From the NCBI RefSeq assembly GCF_004798685.1, contig NZ_CP039291.1:930001-994000 (forward strand): DNA of 64,000 nucleotides. The letters run 5' to 3'. A program made the translations under genes and the position numbers. The stretch is from Cellulomonas shaoxiangyii. GTDB lineage: Bacteria; Actinomycetota; Actinomycetes; Actinomycetales; Cellulomonadaceae. Shown here one piece after another: positions 29,969 through 44,003 of this stretch. Each line of letters starts with the position of its first letter. The first letter of the stretch is position 1. Under the pieces are notes generated by a model that was given only the letters and a program-made list of their open reading frames with translations, was not told the DNA's origin and did no database searches.

Positions 29969-30337
29969 GTGCCTACGATCCAGCAGCTGGTCCGCAAGGG
30001 CCGGCAGGCGAAGACGAACAAGTCGAAGACGCCTGCCCTCAAGGGCTCCCCCCAGCGTCGCGGTGTCTGCACCCGCGTGTACACGACCACCCCCAAGAAG
30101 CCGAACTCCGCGCTGCGCAAGGTCGCGCGCGTCCGGCTGTCGTCGGGCATCGAGGTCACGGCCTACATCCCGGGCGTCGGCCACAACCTGCAGGAGCACT
30201 CGATCGTGCTCGTGCGCGGTGGTCGCGTGAAGGACCTGCCGGGTGTCCGCTACAAGATCGTCCGTGGCGCGCTCGACACGCAGGGCGTGAAGAACCGCAA
30301 GCAGGCGCGCAGCCGCTACGGCGCGAAGAAGGGCTGA
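29969..30337 (+). CDS. rpsL: 30S ribosomal protein S12
   Basis: 122 residues from GTG; the upstream in-frame ATG would add 14 residues without homology, and GGAGAC precedes the GTG. S12 lies at the decoding centre. The loops that carry streptomycin-resistance changes elsewhere are wild type: [13 protein letters not shown] (Lys43 region) and [13 protein letters not shown] (Lys88 region). First gene of the str operon, 5 nt before rpsG. Confidence 0.97.
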   Translation: MPTIQQLVRKGRQAKTNKSKTPALKGSPQRRGVCTRVYTTTPKKPNSALRKVARVRLSSGIEVTAYIPGVGHNLQEHSIVLVRGGRVKDLPGVRYKIVRGALDTQGVKNRKQARSRYGAKKG

Positions 30338-30342
30338 GTCAG

Positions 30343-30813
30343 ATGCCTCGTAAGGGTCCCGCTCCGAAGCGGCCGCTGATCGTCGACCCCGTCTACGGGT
30401 CGCCGGTCGTCACGCAGCTCATCAACAAGGTCCTCCTCGACGGCAAGAAGACCGTCGCCGAGGCCATCGTCTACGGCGCCCTCGAGGGCGTCCGTGACAA
30501 GACGCAGTCCGACCCGGTCGTCGTGCTCAAGCGCGCGCTGGACAACGTGCGTCCGTCGATCGAGGTCAAGTCGCGCCGCGTCGGTGGCGCCACCTACCAG
30601 GTGCCGATCGAGGTCCGCCCCGTGCGCGCGACCACGCTCGCCCTGCGCTGGCTCACGGACTTCTCCCGCGCCCGTCGCGAGAAGACGATGACCGAGCGCC
30701 TCATGAACGAGATCCTCGACGCGTCCAACGGCCTCGGTGCCGCGGTCAAGCGCCGTGAGGACATGCACAAGATGGCCGAGTCCAACCGGGCCTTCGCGCA
30801 CTACCGCTGGTGA
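30343..30813 (+). CDS. rpsG: 30S ribosomal protein S7
   Basis: 156 residues, the standard length. It begins [20 protein letters not shown], with the 16S-binding core [20 protein letters not shown] and conserved [15 protein letters not shown]7 nucleates assembly of the 30S head and, in E. coli, represses the str operon. It starts 5 nt after rpsL, so translation is probably coupled. A 92-nt gap with G/C-rich repeats separates it from fusA. Confidence 0.97.
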   Translation: MPRKGPAPKRPLIVDPVYGSPVVTQLINKVLLDGKKTVAEAIVYGALEGVRDKTQSDPVVVLKRALDNVRPSIEVKSRRVGGATYQVPIEVRPVRATTLALRWLTDFSRARREKTMTERLMNEILDASNGLGAAVKRREDMHKMAESNRAFAHYRW

Positions 30814-30905
30814 CCTCGCGGCGCGACGCCGCGAGCCGCCCGACCAGGGTGCTCGCGGCGTCGCGGCCGGCACCGATCAACAGCCAACCGACAAGGGGCT
30901 ATCAC

Positions 30906-33008
<2,103 letters not shown>

Positions 33009-33130
33009 TCCCACAGGTCGACCCGCAGTACCCCCAGCAACACATCCGACCCGTAGGACCGCACGCCGAGCAGGTACCGTCAGGTGGCTGCCGTCGGGCA
33101 ATCTCTACCAAGTCCTGAGGAGGACACCCA

Positions 33131-34324
<1,194 letters not shown>

Positions 34325-34351
34325 TCACCGCCCCTCGGGGCTGATCGCGAC

Positions 34352-34385
34352 GCAGGGCCCGGGAGCTTCGGCTCCCGGGCCCTGC
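34352..34385 (+). terminator. Terminator after tuf
   Basis: Perfect 15-bp stem (34352-34366 with 34371-34385) closed by a TTCG tetraloop and followed by TGTTCT. The str operon ends here. Confidence 0.92.
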
Positions 34386-34465
34386 TGTTCTCATGGGGAC
34401 GGCTGCCCTACCCGGGGCCCCTGAGCGGCGGCACGGGGCCGCGGGGGAGGTGTCCGTCACGGCGG

Positions 34466-34495
34466 TTGGCTATCCGGGCGGACATCTGGCAGACT
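34466..34495 (+). promoter_or_regulatory. Probable promoter of the S10 operon
   Basis: TTGGCT (-35) and CAGACT (-10) with an 18-bp spacer. It gives a leader of ~210 nt before rpsJ. The -10 lacks the usual first T, so this is tentative. Confidence 0.45.
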
Positions 34496-34652
34496 GTCGG
34501 GGTTGCCCGCTAAGGGCGTGCGTTCGCGCGCGCCTTGGCCAGGGCGACCAGACGTGGCGGACGCGTGGGCCCCGGGGCGACCCGGAGGCAGGCGTTCGCA
34601 GCCACGACCCCGTCCCGGGAACGGAACACAGCGCGAAGGCGCGTCGCGAAGA

Positions 34653-34679
34653 GCGACACGCCCGAGTGCGGGGGTCGGA
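34653..34679 (+). promoter_or_regulatory. Leader element shared with rpsL (copy 2)
   Basis: The same 27-nt element as at 29825-29851: it starts GCGACACGCCCG and ends GCGGGGGTCGGA, differing only at two internal purine/pyrimidine positions. Here it ends 35 nt before the rpsJ start. The rest of the two leaders is not alike, so the conservation is specific. Confidence 0.7.
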
Positions 34680-34714
34680 CGGACCGGTATCGAGAGAGAG
34701 AAGTAGACGACGCC

Positions 34715-35023
34715 ATGGCGGGACAGAAGATCCGCATCCGGCTCAAGTCCTACGACCACGAGGTCATCGACAGCTCGGCGCGCAAGATCGTCGACACGGT
34801 GACTCGCGCTGGTGCGTCGGTCGTGGGCCCGGTGCCGCTCCCGACGGAGAAGAACGTCTTCGTCGTGATCCGGTCGCCTCACAAGTACAAGGACAGCCGC
34901 GAGCACTTCGAGATGCGCACGCACAAGCGGCTCATCGACATCATCGATCCCACGCCGAAGGCCGTCGACTCGCTCATGCGTCTCGACCTGCCTGCGGACG
35001 TGAACATCGAGATCAAGCTCTGA
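34715..35023 (+). CDS. rpsJ: 30S ribosomal protein S10
   Basis: 102 residues, normal length. It begins [20 protein letters not shown], includes [20 protein letters not shown] and ends [13 protein letters not shown]10 is part of the 30S head and, as NusE, links RNA polymerase-bound NusG to the ribosome. The start is set by GAGAGAGAAG upstream. First gene of a 20-gene run through rplO on one strand. Confidence 0.97.
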   Translation: MAGQKIRIRLKSYDHEVIDSSARKIVDTVTRAGASVVGPVPLPTEKNVFVVIRSPHKYKDSREHFEMRTHKRLIDIIDPTPKAVDSLMRLDLPADVNIEIKL

Positions 35024-35046
35024 CGCTGGGAAGGGACTGATCTTTC

Positions 35047-35706
35047 ATGGCTACCCAGCAGAACGCGCGCCCCGTCACCGCGGTGCTCGGCACGAAGCTC
35101 GGCATGACCCAGGTCTGGGACGAGGCAGGACGCCTCGTGCCGGTCACGGTCGTCGCCGTCGGGCCGAACGTCGTGACGCAGGTGCGCTCCGCTGAGACCG
35201 ACGGCTACGCCGCGGTGCAGCTGGCCTCCGGCCAGATCGACCCGCGCAAGGTCACCAAGCCGCTCAAGGGCCACTTCGAGAAGGCGGGGGTCACCCCTCG
35301 TCGGCACGTGGTCGAGGTGCGGACGCCGAACGCGGCCGAGTTCACGCTCGGCCAGGAGATCACCGCCGGCGTGTTCGAGGCCGGCCAGGTCGTCGACGTC
35401 GTCGGCACCACCAAGGGCAAGGGCACGGCCGGTGTGATGAAGCGTCACGGCTTCTCCGGCGTCGGCGCCTCCCACGGTGCGCACCGCAACCACCGCAAGC
35501 CCGGCTCGATCGGTGGCGCCTCCACGCCGTCGCGCGTCTTCAAGGGCATGCGCATGGCCGGTCGGATGGGCGTCGACCGCCAGACCACACAGAACCTGAC
35601 CGTGCACGCGGTCGACGCCGAGAAGGGTCTGCTGCTCGTCAAGGGCGCGGTCCCGGGCCCCAAGGGTGGCGTCGTCCTCGTGCGTTCCGCTGCGAAGGGT
35701 GCGTGA
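35047..35706 (+). CDS. rplC: 50S ribosomal protein L3
   Basis: 219 residues. It has the N-terminal [17 protein letters not shown] and the long extension that reaches the peptidyl-transferase centre ([20 protein letters not shown] and [10 protein letters not shown]). It is an early assembly protein of the 50S. It starts 23 nt after rpsJ and is followed at once by rplD. Confidence 0.97.
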   Translation: MATQQNARPVTAVLGTKLGMTQVWDEAGRLVPVTVVAVGPNVVTQVRSAETDGYAAVQLASGQIDPRKVTKPLKGHFEKAGVTPRRHVVEVRTPNAAEFTLGQEITAGVFEAGQVVDVVGTTKGKGTAGVMKRHGFSGVGASHGAHRNHRKPGSIGGASTPSRVFKGMRMAGRMGVDRQTTQNLTVHAVDAEKGLLLVKGAVPGPKGGVVLVRSAAKGA

Positions 35707-35711
35707 CCTCG

Positions 35712-36404
35712 ATGAGCGACACGCTGACCGTCGACGTCCTCGACGAGAAGGGCACCAAGGCCGGCACGGCCGACCTGCCCGGTGACGTCTTCGACGCCCC
35801 GACGAACGTCCCGCTGATCCACCAGGTCGTCGTCGCCCAGCTCGCCGCCGCGCGGCAGGGCACCCACGACACCAAGAGCCGCGGCGAGGTCCGCGGTGGT
35901 GGCAGGAAGCCGTACAAGCAGAAGGGGACCGGCCGCGCCCGTCAGGGCTCGACCCGCGCCCCGCAGTTCGCCGGCGGTGGCGTCGTCCACGGCCCGACGC
36001 CCCGCGACTACTCGCAGCGGACCCCGAAGAAGATGAAGGCCGCGGCGCTCCGCGGTGCTCTCTCGGACCGCGCGCGTGCCGGTCGCGTCCACGTCGTGAC
36101 GGGCTTCGCGCCCGGCCAGGTGCCGTCGACCAAGGCCGCTCTCGCGGTGCTCGACAACCTGTCCGGCCGCAAGAACGTCCTCGTGGTCGTCGAGCGCCAG
36201 GACGAGATCACCTGGAAGTCGCTGCGCAACGTCGAGCGGGTCCACCTGCTCGTCGCCGACCAGCTCAACACCTACGACGTCCTCATCTCGGACGACGTGG
36301 TCTTCACGCAGGGCGCGCTCGACGCGTTCCTCGCAGGCCCCGCCAAGGGTGCGAAGGCCGTGGCGACCGAGTCCGAGGCGGCCGCCCAGGAGGAGACGAA
36401 GTGA
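35712..36404 (+). CDS. rplD: 50S ribosomal protein L4
   Basis: 230 residues from the ATG at 35712. A GTG at 35703 overlaps the rplC stop and would add three residues; the ATG has the better spacing from AAGGG and gives the usual N-terminus [10 protein letters not shown]. The tentacle loop that lines the exit tunnel is intact ([20 protein letters not shown]). L4 represses the S10 operon in E. coli; nothing in this leader shows that mechanism. A ~25-residue Ala/Glu-rich tail closes the protein. Confidence 0.95.
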   Translation: MSDTLTVDVLDEKGTKAGTADLPGDVFDAPTNVPLIHQVVVAQLAAARQGTHDTKSRGEVRGGGRKPYKQKGTGRARQGSTRAPQFAGGGVVHGPTPRDYSQRTPKKMKAAALRGALSDRARAGRVHVVTGFAPGQVPSTKAALAVLDNLSGRKNVLVVVERQDEITWKSLRNVERVHLLVADQLNTYDVLISDDVVFTQGALDAFLAGPAKGAKAVATESEAAAQEETK

Positions 36405-36703
36405 CCGCCGTCGGCAAGGACCCGCGCGACATCCTGATCGCGCCGGTCGTCTCGGAGAAGAGCTACGGCCTGCTCGACGAGGGCAAGTACACGTTCCTCG
36501 TGGACCCGCGGGCCAACAAGACCGAGATCAAGATCGCCGTCGAGCACGTCTTCGGCGTCAAGGTCGACTCGGTCAACACCGCGAACCGCCAGGGCAAGTC
36601 GCGCCGGACCCGGTTCGGCATCGGCCGCCGCAAGGCCACGAAGCGTGCGATCGTCACCCTCCGCGAGGGCTCGATCGACATCTTCGGTGGACCGGTCGGC
36701 TGA
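36401..36703 (+). CDS. rplW: 50S ribosomal protein L23
   Basis: 100 residues from a GTG that overlaps the rplD stop by 4 bp. Motifs: [40 protein letters not shown] and KKAIVTL-like [12 protein letters not shown]23 sits at the tunnel exit and is the docking site for trigger factor and SRP. Confidence 0.96.
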   Translation: MTAVGKDPRDILIAPVVSEKSYGLLDEGKYTFLVDPRANKTEIKIAVEHVFGVKVDSVNTANRQGKSRRTRFGIGRRKATKRAIVTLREGSIDIFGGPVG

Positions 36704-36726
36704 GGCCCGGAAGGATCTGAGGACTC

Positions 36727-37563
<837 letters not shown>

Positions 37564-37575
37564 TAGGAGCCCGAG

Positions 37576-37857
37576 ATGCCTCGCAGCCTCAAGAAGGGCC
37601 CGTTCGTCGACGACCACCTGCAGAAGAAGGTCGACGCGCAGAACGAGTCCGGCACGAAGAACGTCATCAAGACGTGGTCGCGTCGCTCGATGATCACGCC
37701 CGACTTCCTCGGCCACACCTTCGCGGTCCACGACGGCCGCAAGCACACGCCCGTGTTCGTGACGGAGTCGATGGTCGGGCACAAGCTCGGCGAGTTCGCC
37801 CCCACGCGGACGTTCCGCGGCCACGAGAAGGACGACCGGAAGGGCCGTCGCCGCTGA
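37576..37857 (+). CDS. rpsS: 30S ribosomal protein S19
   Basis: 93 residues. It has the signature [39 protein letters not shown] and [21 protein letters not shown]19 is in the 30S head near the A-site finger. AGGAGCCCGAG provides the ribosome-binding site. Confidence 0.97.
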   Translation: MPRSLKKGPFVDDHLQKKVDAQNESGTKNVIKTWSRRSMITPDFLGHTFAVHDGRKHTPVFVTESMVGHKLGEFAPTRTFRGHEKDDRKGRRR

Positions 37858-37910
37858 CCCCGGTCAGCCTGGTGACGCCCTGACGGCAGAGAACAGAGAG
37901 CAGGACAGCG

Positions 37911-38288
37911 ATGGAAGCCAAGGCGAAGGCGCGGTTCGTCCGCGTCACGCCCCAGAAGGCCCGCCGCGTCGTGGACCTCATCCGTGGCAAGCAGGCGGCC
38001 GAGGCCGTGGCGGTGCTGAAGTTCGCGCCGCAGGCCGCGGCTGAGCCGGTCCTCAAGACGGTGCAGTCCGCGGTCGCGAACGCGGTCGAGGGGGCCAAGC
38101 GCAACAGCGAGCGGCTCGACGAGACGAACCTCTACATCTCCGAGGTCTTCGTCGACGAGGGTCCGACGCTCAAGCGGTTCCGGCCTCGCGCGCAGGGTCG
38201 CGCGGGCCGCATTCTCAAGCGCACGAGCCACATCACGGTCGTGGTGGCCGAGCGCGAGACGACGAGCACGAAGGGACGGGCCCGCTAG
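37911..38288 (+). CDS. rplV: 50S ribosomal protein L22
   Basis: 125 residues. It has [19 protein letters not shown] and the C-terminal hairpin [20 protein letters not shown] that lines the exit tunnel at the macrolide gate. The stop overlaps the rpsC start by 1 nt. Confidence 0.97.
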   Translation: MEAKAKARFVRVTPQKARRVVDLIRGKQAAEAVAVLKFAPQAAAEPVLKTVQSAVANAVEGAKRNSERLDETNLYISEVFVDEGPTLKRFRPRAQGRAGRILKRTSHITVVVAERETTSTKGRAR

Positions 38289-39127
38289 TGGGACAGAAGG
38301 TCAACCCGCTCGGGTACCGCCTGGGCATCACGACGGATCACCGCTCGCGCTGGTTCGCCGACTCGACGAAGCCGGGTCAGCGCTACCGCGACTACGTCCG
38401 CGAGGACGTCCAGATCCGCAAGCTCATGAGCACCGGCCTCGAGCGCGCCGGCATCGCCAAGGTGGAGATCGAGCGCACGCGTGACCGCGTGCGCGTCGAC
38501 ATCCACACCGCCCGCCCGGGCATCGTCATCGGGCGTCGCGGGGCCGAGGCCGACCGCATCCGGGGCGAGCTCGAGAAGCTCACGGGCAAGCAGGTCCAGC
38601 TGAACATCCTCGAGGTCAAGAACGCCGAGATCGAGGCTCAGCTGGTCGCCCAGGGCATCGCCGAGCAGCTCGCGAGCCGCGTGTCGTTCCGCCGGGCCAT
38701 GCGCAAGGGCATCCAGTCCGCGCAGCGCGCCGGCGCCAAGGGCATCCGTGTGCAGGTCTCCGGCCGCCTCGGCGGTGCGGAGATGAGCCGCACGGAGTTC
38801 TACCGCGAGGGTCGTGTGCCGCTGCACACGCTCCGCGCCAACATCGACTACGGCTTCTTCGAGGCCCGCACGACCTTCGGCCGCATCGGCGTGAAGGTCT
38901 GGGTCTACAAGGGTGACGTCACCGAGCGCGAGTGGGCGCAGCAGCAGGCCACCCAGGCTCCGCGCCCGGCGCGCGGCGGCCCGCGTGGTGACCGCGGCGA
39001 CCGCGGTGACCGTGGCCCTCGGGCCGGCGGTCGTCGTCCCGAGCGCCAGGACGCACCCGCCCCGGCCGCCGAGCAGTCGGCGCCCGCGGCGGAGCCCGCG
39101 CCCACCGAGTCCGGAACGGAGGCCTGA
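38288..39127 (+). CDS. rpsC: 30S ribosomal protein S3
   Basis: 279 residues from GTG. It has the N-terminal [20 protein letters not shown], the KH domain motif [18 protein letters not shown] and the S3C motif [17 protein letters not shown]. Residues from about 217 on are an added low-complexity tail rich in R/G/D ([16 protein letters not shown]) ending in A/P/E; such tails are common on actinobacterial S3. The protein helps form the mRNA entry helicase site. Confidence 0.97.
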   Translation: MGQKVNPLGYRLGITTDHRSRWFADSTKPGQRYRDYVREDVQIRKLMSTGLERAGIAKVEIERTRDRVRVDIHTARPGIVIGRRGAEADRIRGELEKLTGKQVQLNILEVKNAEIEAQLVAQGIAEQLASRVSFRRAMRKGIQSAQRAGAKGIRVQVSGRLGGAEMSRTEFYREGRVPLHTLRANIDYGFFEARTTFGRIGVKVWVYKGDVTEREWAQQQATQAPRPARGGPRGDRGDRGDRGPRAGGRRPERQDAPAPAAEQSAPAAEPAPTESGTEA

Positions 39128-39130
39128 GCC

Positions 39131-39547
39131 GTGCTGATCCCGCGCCGGCTGAAGCACCGCAAGCAGCACCACCCCGGGCGCTCCGGCGCCGCCACGGGTG
39201 GCACGACGATCTCGTTCGGCGAGTACGGCATCCAGGCTCTGGAGCCGGCCTACGTCACGAACCGTCAGATCGAGGCTGCACGTATCGCCATGACCCGCCA
39301 CATCAAGCGTGGTGGGAAGGTCTGGATCAACATCTACCCGGACCGTCCCCTCACGAAGAAGCCCGCCGAGACCCGCATGGGTTCCGGCAAGGGCTCGCCC
39401 GAGTGGTGGATCGCCAACGTCAAGCCCGGCCGAGTTCTGTTCGAGCTCGCCGGTGTCCCGGAGCCGCTGGCCCGCGAGGCCATGCGCCGCGCGATGCACA
39501 AGCTCCCGATGAAGACACGTTTCATCGTGCGCGAGGGGGGTAACTGA
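39131..39547 (+). CDS. rplP: 50S ribosomal protein L16
   Basis: 138 residues from GTG. It begins [20 protein letters not shown], with [20 protein letters not shown] and [20 protein letters not shown] near the catalytic RNA. L16 organises the A-site tRNA path. The stop overlaps the rpmC start by 1 nt. Confidence 0.97.
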   Translation: MLIPRRLKHRKQHHPGRSGAATGGTTISFGEYGIQALEPAYVTNRQIEAARIAMTRHIKRGGKVWINIYPDRPLTKKPAETRMGSGKGSPEWWIANVKPGRVLFELAGVPEPLAREAMRRAMHKLPMKTRFIVREGGN

Positions 39548-39783
39548 TGGCCATCGGAACCAAGGACCTGGCTCCCAGCGAGCTGGACACCTTCGACGAC
39601 GAGAAGCTGCTCGCCGAGCTGAAGAAGGCCAAGGAGGAGCTGTTCAACCTCCGCTTCCAGTCGGCGACGGGGCAGCTCGAGAGCCACGGCCGCCTCAAGG
39701 CGGTCCGCCGCGACATCGCGCGCATCTACACGATCCTGCGCGAGCGTGAGCTCGGCATCCGTACCGCCCCGAGCGCGGAGTGA
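39547..39783 (+). CDS. rpmC: 50S ribosomal protein L29
   Basis: 78 residues, normal for actinobacteria. The helical hairpin reads [20 protein letters not shown] and [20 protein letters not shown]29 lies beside L23 at the tunnel exit. The ATG overlaps the rplP stop by 1 nt. Confidence 0.96.
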   Translation: MAIGTKDLAPSELDTFDDEKLLAELKKAKEELFNLRFQSATGQLESHGRLKAVRRDIARIYTILRERELGIRTAPSAE

Positions 39784-39790
39784 GGTCCTC

Positions 39791-40078
39791 ATGACGAAGC
39801 ACGAGCACACCACCGCGACGACCGACCACCGGGCATACCGCAAGACCCGCCGTGGTTACGTCGTCAGCGACAAGATGGACAAGACGGTCGTCGTCGAGGT
39901 CGAGGACCGCGTCAAGCACCCGCTCTACGGCAAGGTCATCCGCCGCACGAGCAAGGTCAAGGCGCACGACGAGCAGAACAGCGCCGGCATCGGCGACCTG
40001 GTCGAGATCATGGAGACCCGGCCGCTGTCGGCGACGAAGCGCTGGCGCATCATCGAGGTCATCGAGAAGGCCAAGTAA
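39791..40078 (+). CDS. rpsQ: 30S ribosomal protein S17
   Basis: 95 residues from the ATG at 39791, preceded by GAGGTCCTC. The core is [20 protein letters not shown], then [20 protein letters not shown] and [21 protein letters not shown] short His/Thr-rich N-terminal extension ([12 protein letters not shown]) precedes the OB fold. An upstream in-frame start would overlap rpmC and is less likely. Confidence 0.95.
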   Translation: MTKHEHTTATTDHRAYRKTRRGYVVSDKMDKTVVVEVEDRVKHPLYGKVIRRTSKVKAHDEQNSAGIGDLVEIMETRPLSATKRWRIIEVIEKAK

Positions 40079-40257
40079 GTCCCGTTCCCGGGCCCTCGGG
40101 CCCGGCACGCACCACAGTTGCCCGCGTCGCGGGCGCGCCCCCCGGGGCCGCCCGCGCCGTGTGCACCACGGCAACCATCCGTTCGGCCAGGCTCGGCGGC
40201 CGCCCGCTCGCGGGCGGTGCGGTGCGAGAACCCGCAGGACGAGGAGGAGAGAGCTAG
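40079..40257 (+). other. Spacer between rpsQ and rplN
   Basis: 179 nt, the largest gap inside the S10-spc run. It has a G/C hairpin, CCCGGGCC/GGGCCCGG, near 40086-40105 and ends in GAGGAGAGAG before rplN. No T-run and no clear promoter. It may mark the boundary between the S10 and spc units. Confidence 0.4.
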
Positions 40258-40626
40258 ATGATCCAGCAGGAGTCGCGACTGCGTGTCGCCGACAACACGG
40301 GTGCCAAGGAGATCCTCTGCATCCGTGTCCTCGGCGGCTCCGGCCGCCGCTACGCCGGTATCGGTGACGTCATCGTCGCCACCGTCAAGGACGCGATCCC
40401 GGGCGGCAACGTCAAGAAGGGCGACGTCGTCAAGGCGGTCGTCGTGCGCACCCGCAAGGAGCGCCGGCGCCCCGACGGCTCGTACATCAAGTTCGACGAG
40501 AACGCCGCGGTGATCCTCAAGAACGACGGCGAGCCGCGCGGTACCCGCATCTTCGGCCCCGTGGGCCGCGAGCTGCGCGACAAGAAGTTCATGAAGATCA
40601 TCTCGCTGGCGCCGGAGGTGCTCTGA
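40258..40626 (+). CDS. rplN: 50S ribosomal protein L14
   Basis: 122 residues, the universal length. It has [40 protein letters not shown] and [21 protein letters not shown]14 forms an intersubunit bridge and is the docking site for RsfS. The ribosome-binding site is GAGGAGAGAG. Confidence 0.98.
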   Translation: MIQQESRLRVADNTGAKEILCIRVLGGSGRRYAGIGDVIVATVKDAIPGGNVKKGDVVKAVVVRTRKERRRPDGSYIKFDENAAVILKNDGEPRGTRIFGPVGRELRDKKFMKIISLAPEVL

Positions 40627-40628
40627 CC

Positions 40629-40970
40629 ATGGCGAAGATCAAGAAGGGCGACCTCGTCCTCGTCATCTCGGGCCGCGACAAGAACAAGACGGGTCGCGTC
40701 CTCGAGGTGCTCCCCGAGACGCAGCGTGTCGTCGTCGAGGGCGTCCAGCGCGTGCAGAAGCACACCAAGGCCGGCCAGTCGTCGCGCGGCACCCGTACGG
40801 GCGGCATCGAGACGGTCGAGGCCCCCATCCACATCAGCAACGTGATGCTGGTGGACCCGGAGACCAAGAAGGGCACCCGGGTCGGCTACCGCACCGAGCA
40901 GGTCGAGCGCGACGGACGCACGCGCACCGTGCGCGTCCGCGTCGCCAAGCGCTCCGGTAAGGACATCTGA
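40629..40970 (+). CDS. rplX: 50S ribosomal protein L24
   Basis: 113 residues. The KOW motif [20 protein letters not shown] is at the N-terminus, then [20 protein letters not shown] and RVGYRTE. L24 starts 50S assembly. It begins 2 nt after rplN, and its stop overlaps the rplE start by 1 nt. Confidence 0.97.
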   Translation: MAKIKKGDLVLVISGRDKNKTGRVLEVLPETQRVVVEGVQRVQKHTKAGQSSRGTRTGGIETVEAPIHISNVMLVDPETKKGTRVGYRTEQVERDGRTRTVRVRVAKRSGKDI

Positions 40971-41542
40971 TGACCGAGACCACGATCGAGGCCCCGGCCC
41001 AGCCGCGCCTCAAGACGCGCTACAACGACGAGATCAAGACCGCCCTGTTCGAGCAGTTCTCGCACGAGAACATCAACCAGGTCGCGCGACTGGTCAAGGT
41101 CGTCGTCAACATGGGCGTCGGCGACGCCGCCAAGGACTCCAAGCTCATCGAGGGCGCGATCCGCGACCTGACCCAGATCACGGGCCAGAAGCCGCAGGTC
41201 ACGAAGGCCCGCAAGTCCATCGCGCAGTTCAAGCTGCGCGAGGGCATGCCGATCGGCGCGCACGTCACGCTGCGCGGCGACCGTGCCTGGGAGTTCCTGG
41301 ACCGCCTGCTGTCGATCGCGCTGCCGCGCATCCGTGACTTCCGCGGTCTGTCCCCGGCCCAGTTCGACGGGAACGGGAACTACACGTTCGGCCTCGTGGA
41401 GCAGTCCGTGTTCCACGAGATCGACCAGGACAAGATCGACCGGGTCCGCGGGATGGACATCACCATCGTCACGACCGCCACCACGGACGACGAGGGGCGC
41501 GCGTTCCTCAAGCTCCTCGGCTTCCCGTTCAAGGAGAACTGA
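40970..41542 (+). CDS. rplE: 50S ribosomal protein L5
   Basis: 190 residues. It has [20 protein letters not shown], the P-site loop [20 protein letters not shown] and [21 protein letters not shown]5 binds 5S rRNA and contacts P-site tRNA. The ATG overlaps the rplX stop (TGATG), and the stop is 1 nt before the rpsN start. Confidence 0.98.
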   Translation: MTETTIEAPAQPRLKTRYNDEIKTALFEQFSHENINQVARLVKVVVNMGVGDAAKDSKLIEGAIRDLTQITGQKPQVTKARKSIAQFKLREGMPIGAHVTLRGDRAWEFLDRLLSIALPRIRDFRGLSPAQFDGNGNYTFGLVEQSVFHEIDQDKIDRVRGMDITIVTTATTDDEGRAFLKLLGFPFKEN

Positions 41543-41543
41543 C

Positions 41544-41729
41544 ATGGCGAAGACCGCCCTCATCCACAAGGCGGCCGCGAAGCCGAAGTTCGCGGTCCGT
41601 GCCTACACGCGCTGCCAGCGGTGCGGTCGCCCGCACTCGGTGTACCGCAAGTTCGGCCTGTGCCGGATCTGCGTGCGGGAGATGGCCCACCGCGGCGAGC
41701 TCCCCGGCGTGACCAAGAGCAGCTGGTAA
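41544..41729 (+). CDS. rpsZ: 30S ribosomal protein S14, zinc-binding type Z
   Basis: 61 residues. The zinc ribbon is complete: Cys24, Cys27, Cys40 and Cys43 in [20 protein letters not shown]. The C-terminus is [17 protein letters not shown]. This is the short zinc (C+) form, as usual in the spc operon of Gram-positives; a zinc-free paralogue, if any, is outside the window. It starts 1 nt after rplE. Confidence 0.97.
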   Translation: MAKTALIHKAAAKPKFAVRAYTRCQRCGRPHSVYRKFGLCRICVREMAHRGELPGVTKSSW

Positions 41730-41750
41730 GTACCACCGGACGTCGGTAGG

Positions 41751-41777
41751 TCCGCGCCCCCGCCTCGGGGGCGCGGA
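41751..41777 (+). terminator. Hairpin between rpsN and rpsH
   Basis: Perfect 12-bp stem (41751-41762 with 41766-41777), loop CCT, in the middle of the spc cluster. No T-run. It may be a partial terminator, an RNA-processing site or a repressor-binding site rather than a full stop. Confidence 0.5.
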
Positions 41778-41805
41778 TACCCCGGCGAGAAAGGGCTGAC
41801 GCCCG

Positions 41806-42204
41806 ATGACCATGACCGACCCGATCGCAGACTTCCTGACGCGTCTGCGCAACGCGAACTCGGCGCACCACGACACGGTGACGATCCCGTTCTCGAAGCT
41901 CAAGAGCCACATCGCCGAGATCCTGCAGGCCGAGGGCTACATCTCCGGCTGGACCGTCGAGGACGCGCGCGTGGGTAAGAACCTCACGATCACGCTGAAG
42001 TACGGCCCCAACCGTGAGCGTGCGCTCGCCGGCGTCAAGCGCGTGTCCAAGCCGGGCCTGCGCGTCTACGCCAAGTCGACCAACATGCCCAAGGTGCTCG
42101 GTGGCCTCGGCGTGGCGATCCTGTCCACGTCGTCCGGCCTCCTGACCGACAAGCAGGCCGCCAAGAAGGGCGTGGGTGGGGAAGTCCTCGCCTACGTCTG
42201 GTAA
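41806..42204 (+). CDS. rpsH: 30S ribosomal protein S8
   Basis: 132 residues. It begins [20 protein letters not shown]; a second ATG two codons in is also possible. The C-terminal motif [20 protein letters not shown] is intact. S8 is a central 16S binder and in E. coli represses the spc operon by binding near rplE. Confidence 0.97.
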   Translation: MTMTDPIADFLTRLRNANSAHHDTVTIPFSKLKSHIAEILQAEGYISGWTVEDARVGKNLTITLKYGPNRERALAGVKRVSKPGLRVYAKSTNMPKVLGGLGVAILSTSSGLLTDKQAAKKGVGGEVLAYVW

Positions 42205-42228
42205 GCCCGAGACGAGAGGAGAACAGCC

Positions 42229-42768
42229 ATGTCCCGAATCGGCAGGATCCCCGTCCCGGTGCCGTCCGGTGTCGACGTGACGATCGACGGCCAGCTCGTG
42301 ACGGTGCAGGGTCCCAAGGGGACTCTCACGCACACCATCCCGGCCCCGCTCGCGGTGGACCGTGACGACGCCGGCGCCCTCGTGGTGACGCGTCCCGACG
42401 ACGAGCGCCAGTCGCGCTCGCTGCACGGCCTGACCCGCACGCTGCTGGCCAACCTGGTCACCGGCGTGACGGAGGGCTACACCAAGAAGCTCGAGATCGT
42501 CGGCACCGGTTACCGCGTGACCGCGAAGGGCCAGACCCTCGAGTTCGCGCTCGGCTTCAGCCACCCGGTCACGGTCGACCCGCCGGCCGGCATCGACTTC
42601 GCCGTCGAGACCCCGACCAAGTTCTCGGTCCAGGGCATCGACAAGCAGCTGGTGGGCGAGGTCGCCGCGAACATCCGCAAGATCCGCAAGCCCGAGCCGT
42701 ACAAGGGCAAGGGCGTGCGGTACGCGGGCGAGAACGTGCGCCGCAAGGTCGGAAAGGCTGGGAAGTAA
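42229..42768 (+). CDS. rplF: 50S ribosomal protein L6
   Basis: 179 residues. It has [20 protein letters not shown] and the C-terminal signature [20 protein letters not shown]. It lies near the sarcin-ricin loop. The ribosome-binding site GAGAGGAGAACAGCC precedes the ATG. Confidence 0.97.
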   Translation: MSRIGRIPVPVPSGVDVTIDGQLVTVQGPKGTLTHTIPAPLAVDRDDAGALVVTRPDDERQSRSLHGLTRTLLANLVTGVTEGYTKKLEIVGTGYRVTAKGQTLEFALGFSHPVTVDPPAGIDFAVETPTKFSVQGIDKQLVGEVAANIRKIRKPEPYKGKGVRYAGENVRRKVGKAGK

Positions 42769-42771
42769 GCC

Positions 42772-43143
42772 ATGGCGATCAGCATCAAGGGCAAGGGCAA
42801 GACGATCGCCCGCCGCCGCCGCCACCTGCGGCTGCGCAAGAAGGTCGTCGGCAGCGCCGGGCGTCCGCGCCTGGTCGTGACGCGCTCCGCGCGCCACATC
42901 ACGGCCCAGGTTGTCGACGACGGCATCGGTCAGACCGTGGCCTCGGCCTCGACGCTCGAGGCGGACCTGCGGGCCACCGACGGCGACAAGACCGCGAAGG
43001 CGCGCAAGGTCGGCGAGCTCGTCGCCGCACGTGCGAAGGCGGCCGGCGTCGAGTCGGTCGTGTTCGACCGTGGCGGCAACAAGTACCACGGCCGTGTCGC
43101 CGCGGTCGCCGACGGCGCCCGTGAGGGTGGTCTGGCCCTGTGA
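42772..43143 (+). CDS. rplR: 50S ribosomal protein L18
   Basis: 123 residues. The 5S rRNA-binding protein begins with a very basic tract ([20 protein letters not shown]) and has [20 protein letters not shown] and [20 protein letters not shown]. It starts 3 nt after rplF. Confidence 0.97.
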   Translation: MAISIKGKGKTIARRRRHLRLRKKVVGSAGRPRLVVTRSARHITAQVVDDGIGQTVASASTLEADLRATDGDKTAKARKVGELVAARAKAAGVESVVFDRGGNKYHGRVAAVADGAREGGLAL

Positions 43144-43177
43144 CGACGAACTCCGCATCGAAGAAGAGGACTTTCTG

Positions 43178-43819
43178 ATGGCTGCTCCTCAGCGCAGCAA
43201 CACCGGTGCCGGTGGCACCGGCGGCGACCGCCGAGACGGCGGCCGTCGTGACGGCGGGCGGCGCGGTGACGCCGCCGAGAAGAGCGCGTTCGTCGAGCGC
43301 GTCGTGACGATCAACCGTGTCGCGAAGGTCGTCAAGGGCGGCCGCCGCTTCAGCTTCACCGCGCTCGTCGTGGTGGGCGACGGTGACGGCACGGTCGGCG
43401 TCGGCTACGGCAAGGCCAAGGAGGTGCCCGCGGCGATCGCCAAGGGTGTCGAGGAGGCGAAGAAGAACTTCTTCCGCGTCCCCCGCATCCAGGGCACCAT
43501 CCCGCACCCCGTCCAGGGCGAGAAGGCGGCCGGCGTCGTGTTCCTGCGCCCCGCGTCCCCGGGTACCGGCGTGATCGCCGGCGGCCCGGTGCGTGCGGTG
43601 CTCGAGTGCGCCGGCATCCACGACGTGCTCAGCAAGTCGCTCGGGTCGTCCAACGCGATCAACATCGTGCACGCGACGGTCGAGGCCCTGCGCTCCCTGG
43701 AGGAGCCCGAGGCCGTCGCCGCTCGTCGTGGGCTGCCCCTCGACCACGTCGCTCCTGCCTCGCTCCTGCGTGCGCAGGCGGCGGGCCGTGCGGCCACGGC
43801 TGCGAAGGTGGGTGCGTGA
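43178..43819 (+). CDS. rpsE: 30S ribosomal protein S5
   Basis: 213 residues from the ATG at 43178, which follows GAAGAAGAGGAC. Residues 1 to about 35 are a G/R/D-rich extension ([17 protein letters not shown]). The core then has [20 protein letters not shown] and the spectinomycin-loop region. S5 is part of the mRNA entry site and fidelity centre. The stop overlaps the rpmD start. Confidence 0.97.
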   Translation: MAAPQRSNTGAGGTGGDRRDGGRRDGGRRGDAAEKSAFVERVVTINRVAKVVKGGRRFSFTALVVVGDGDGTVGVGYGKAKEVPAAIAKGVEEAKKNFFRVPRIQGTIPHPVQGEKAAGVVFLRPASPGTGVIAGGPVRAVLECAGIHDVLSKSLGSSNAINIVHATVEALRSLEEPEAVAARRGLPLDHVAPASLLRAQAAGRAATAAKVGA

Positions 43820-44001
43820 TGGCCCGCCTGAAGGTGACCCAGACCCGGTCCGCCATCGGCGGCAAGCAGAACCAGCGCGACACGCTGCGCACCCTGGGCC
43901 TGAAGCGGATCGGCGACGTCGTCGTCAAGGAGGACCGCCCCGAGATCCGCGGCATGGTCAAGACGGTGACGCACCTGGTCGCGGTCGAGGAGGTCGAGTG
44001 A
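43819..44001 (+). CDS. rpmD: 50S ribosomal protein L30
   Basis: 60 residues, normal length. It reads [20 protein letters not shown], then [20 protein letters not shown] and ending HLVAVEEVE. The ATG overlaps the rpsE stop by 1 nt (TGATG), and rplO follows immediately. Confidence 0.97.
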   Translation: MARLKVTQTRSAIGGKQNQRDTLRTLGLKRIGDVVVKEDRPEIRGMVKTVTHLVAVEEVE

Positions 44002-44003
44002 CC

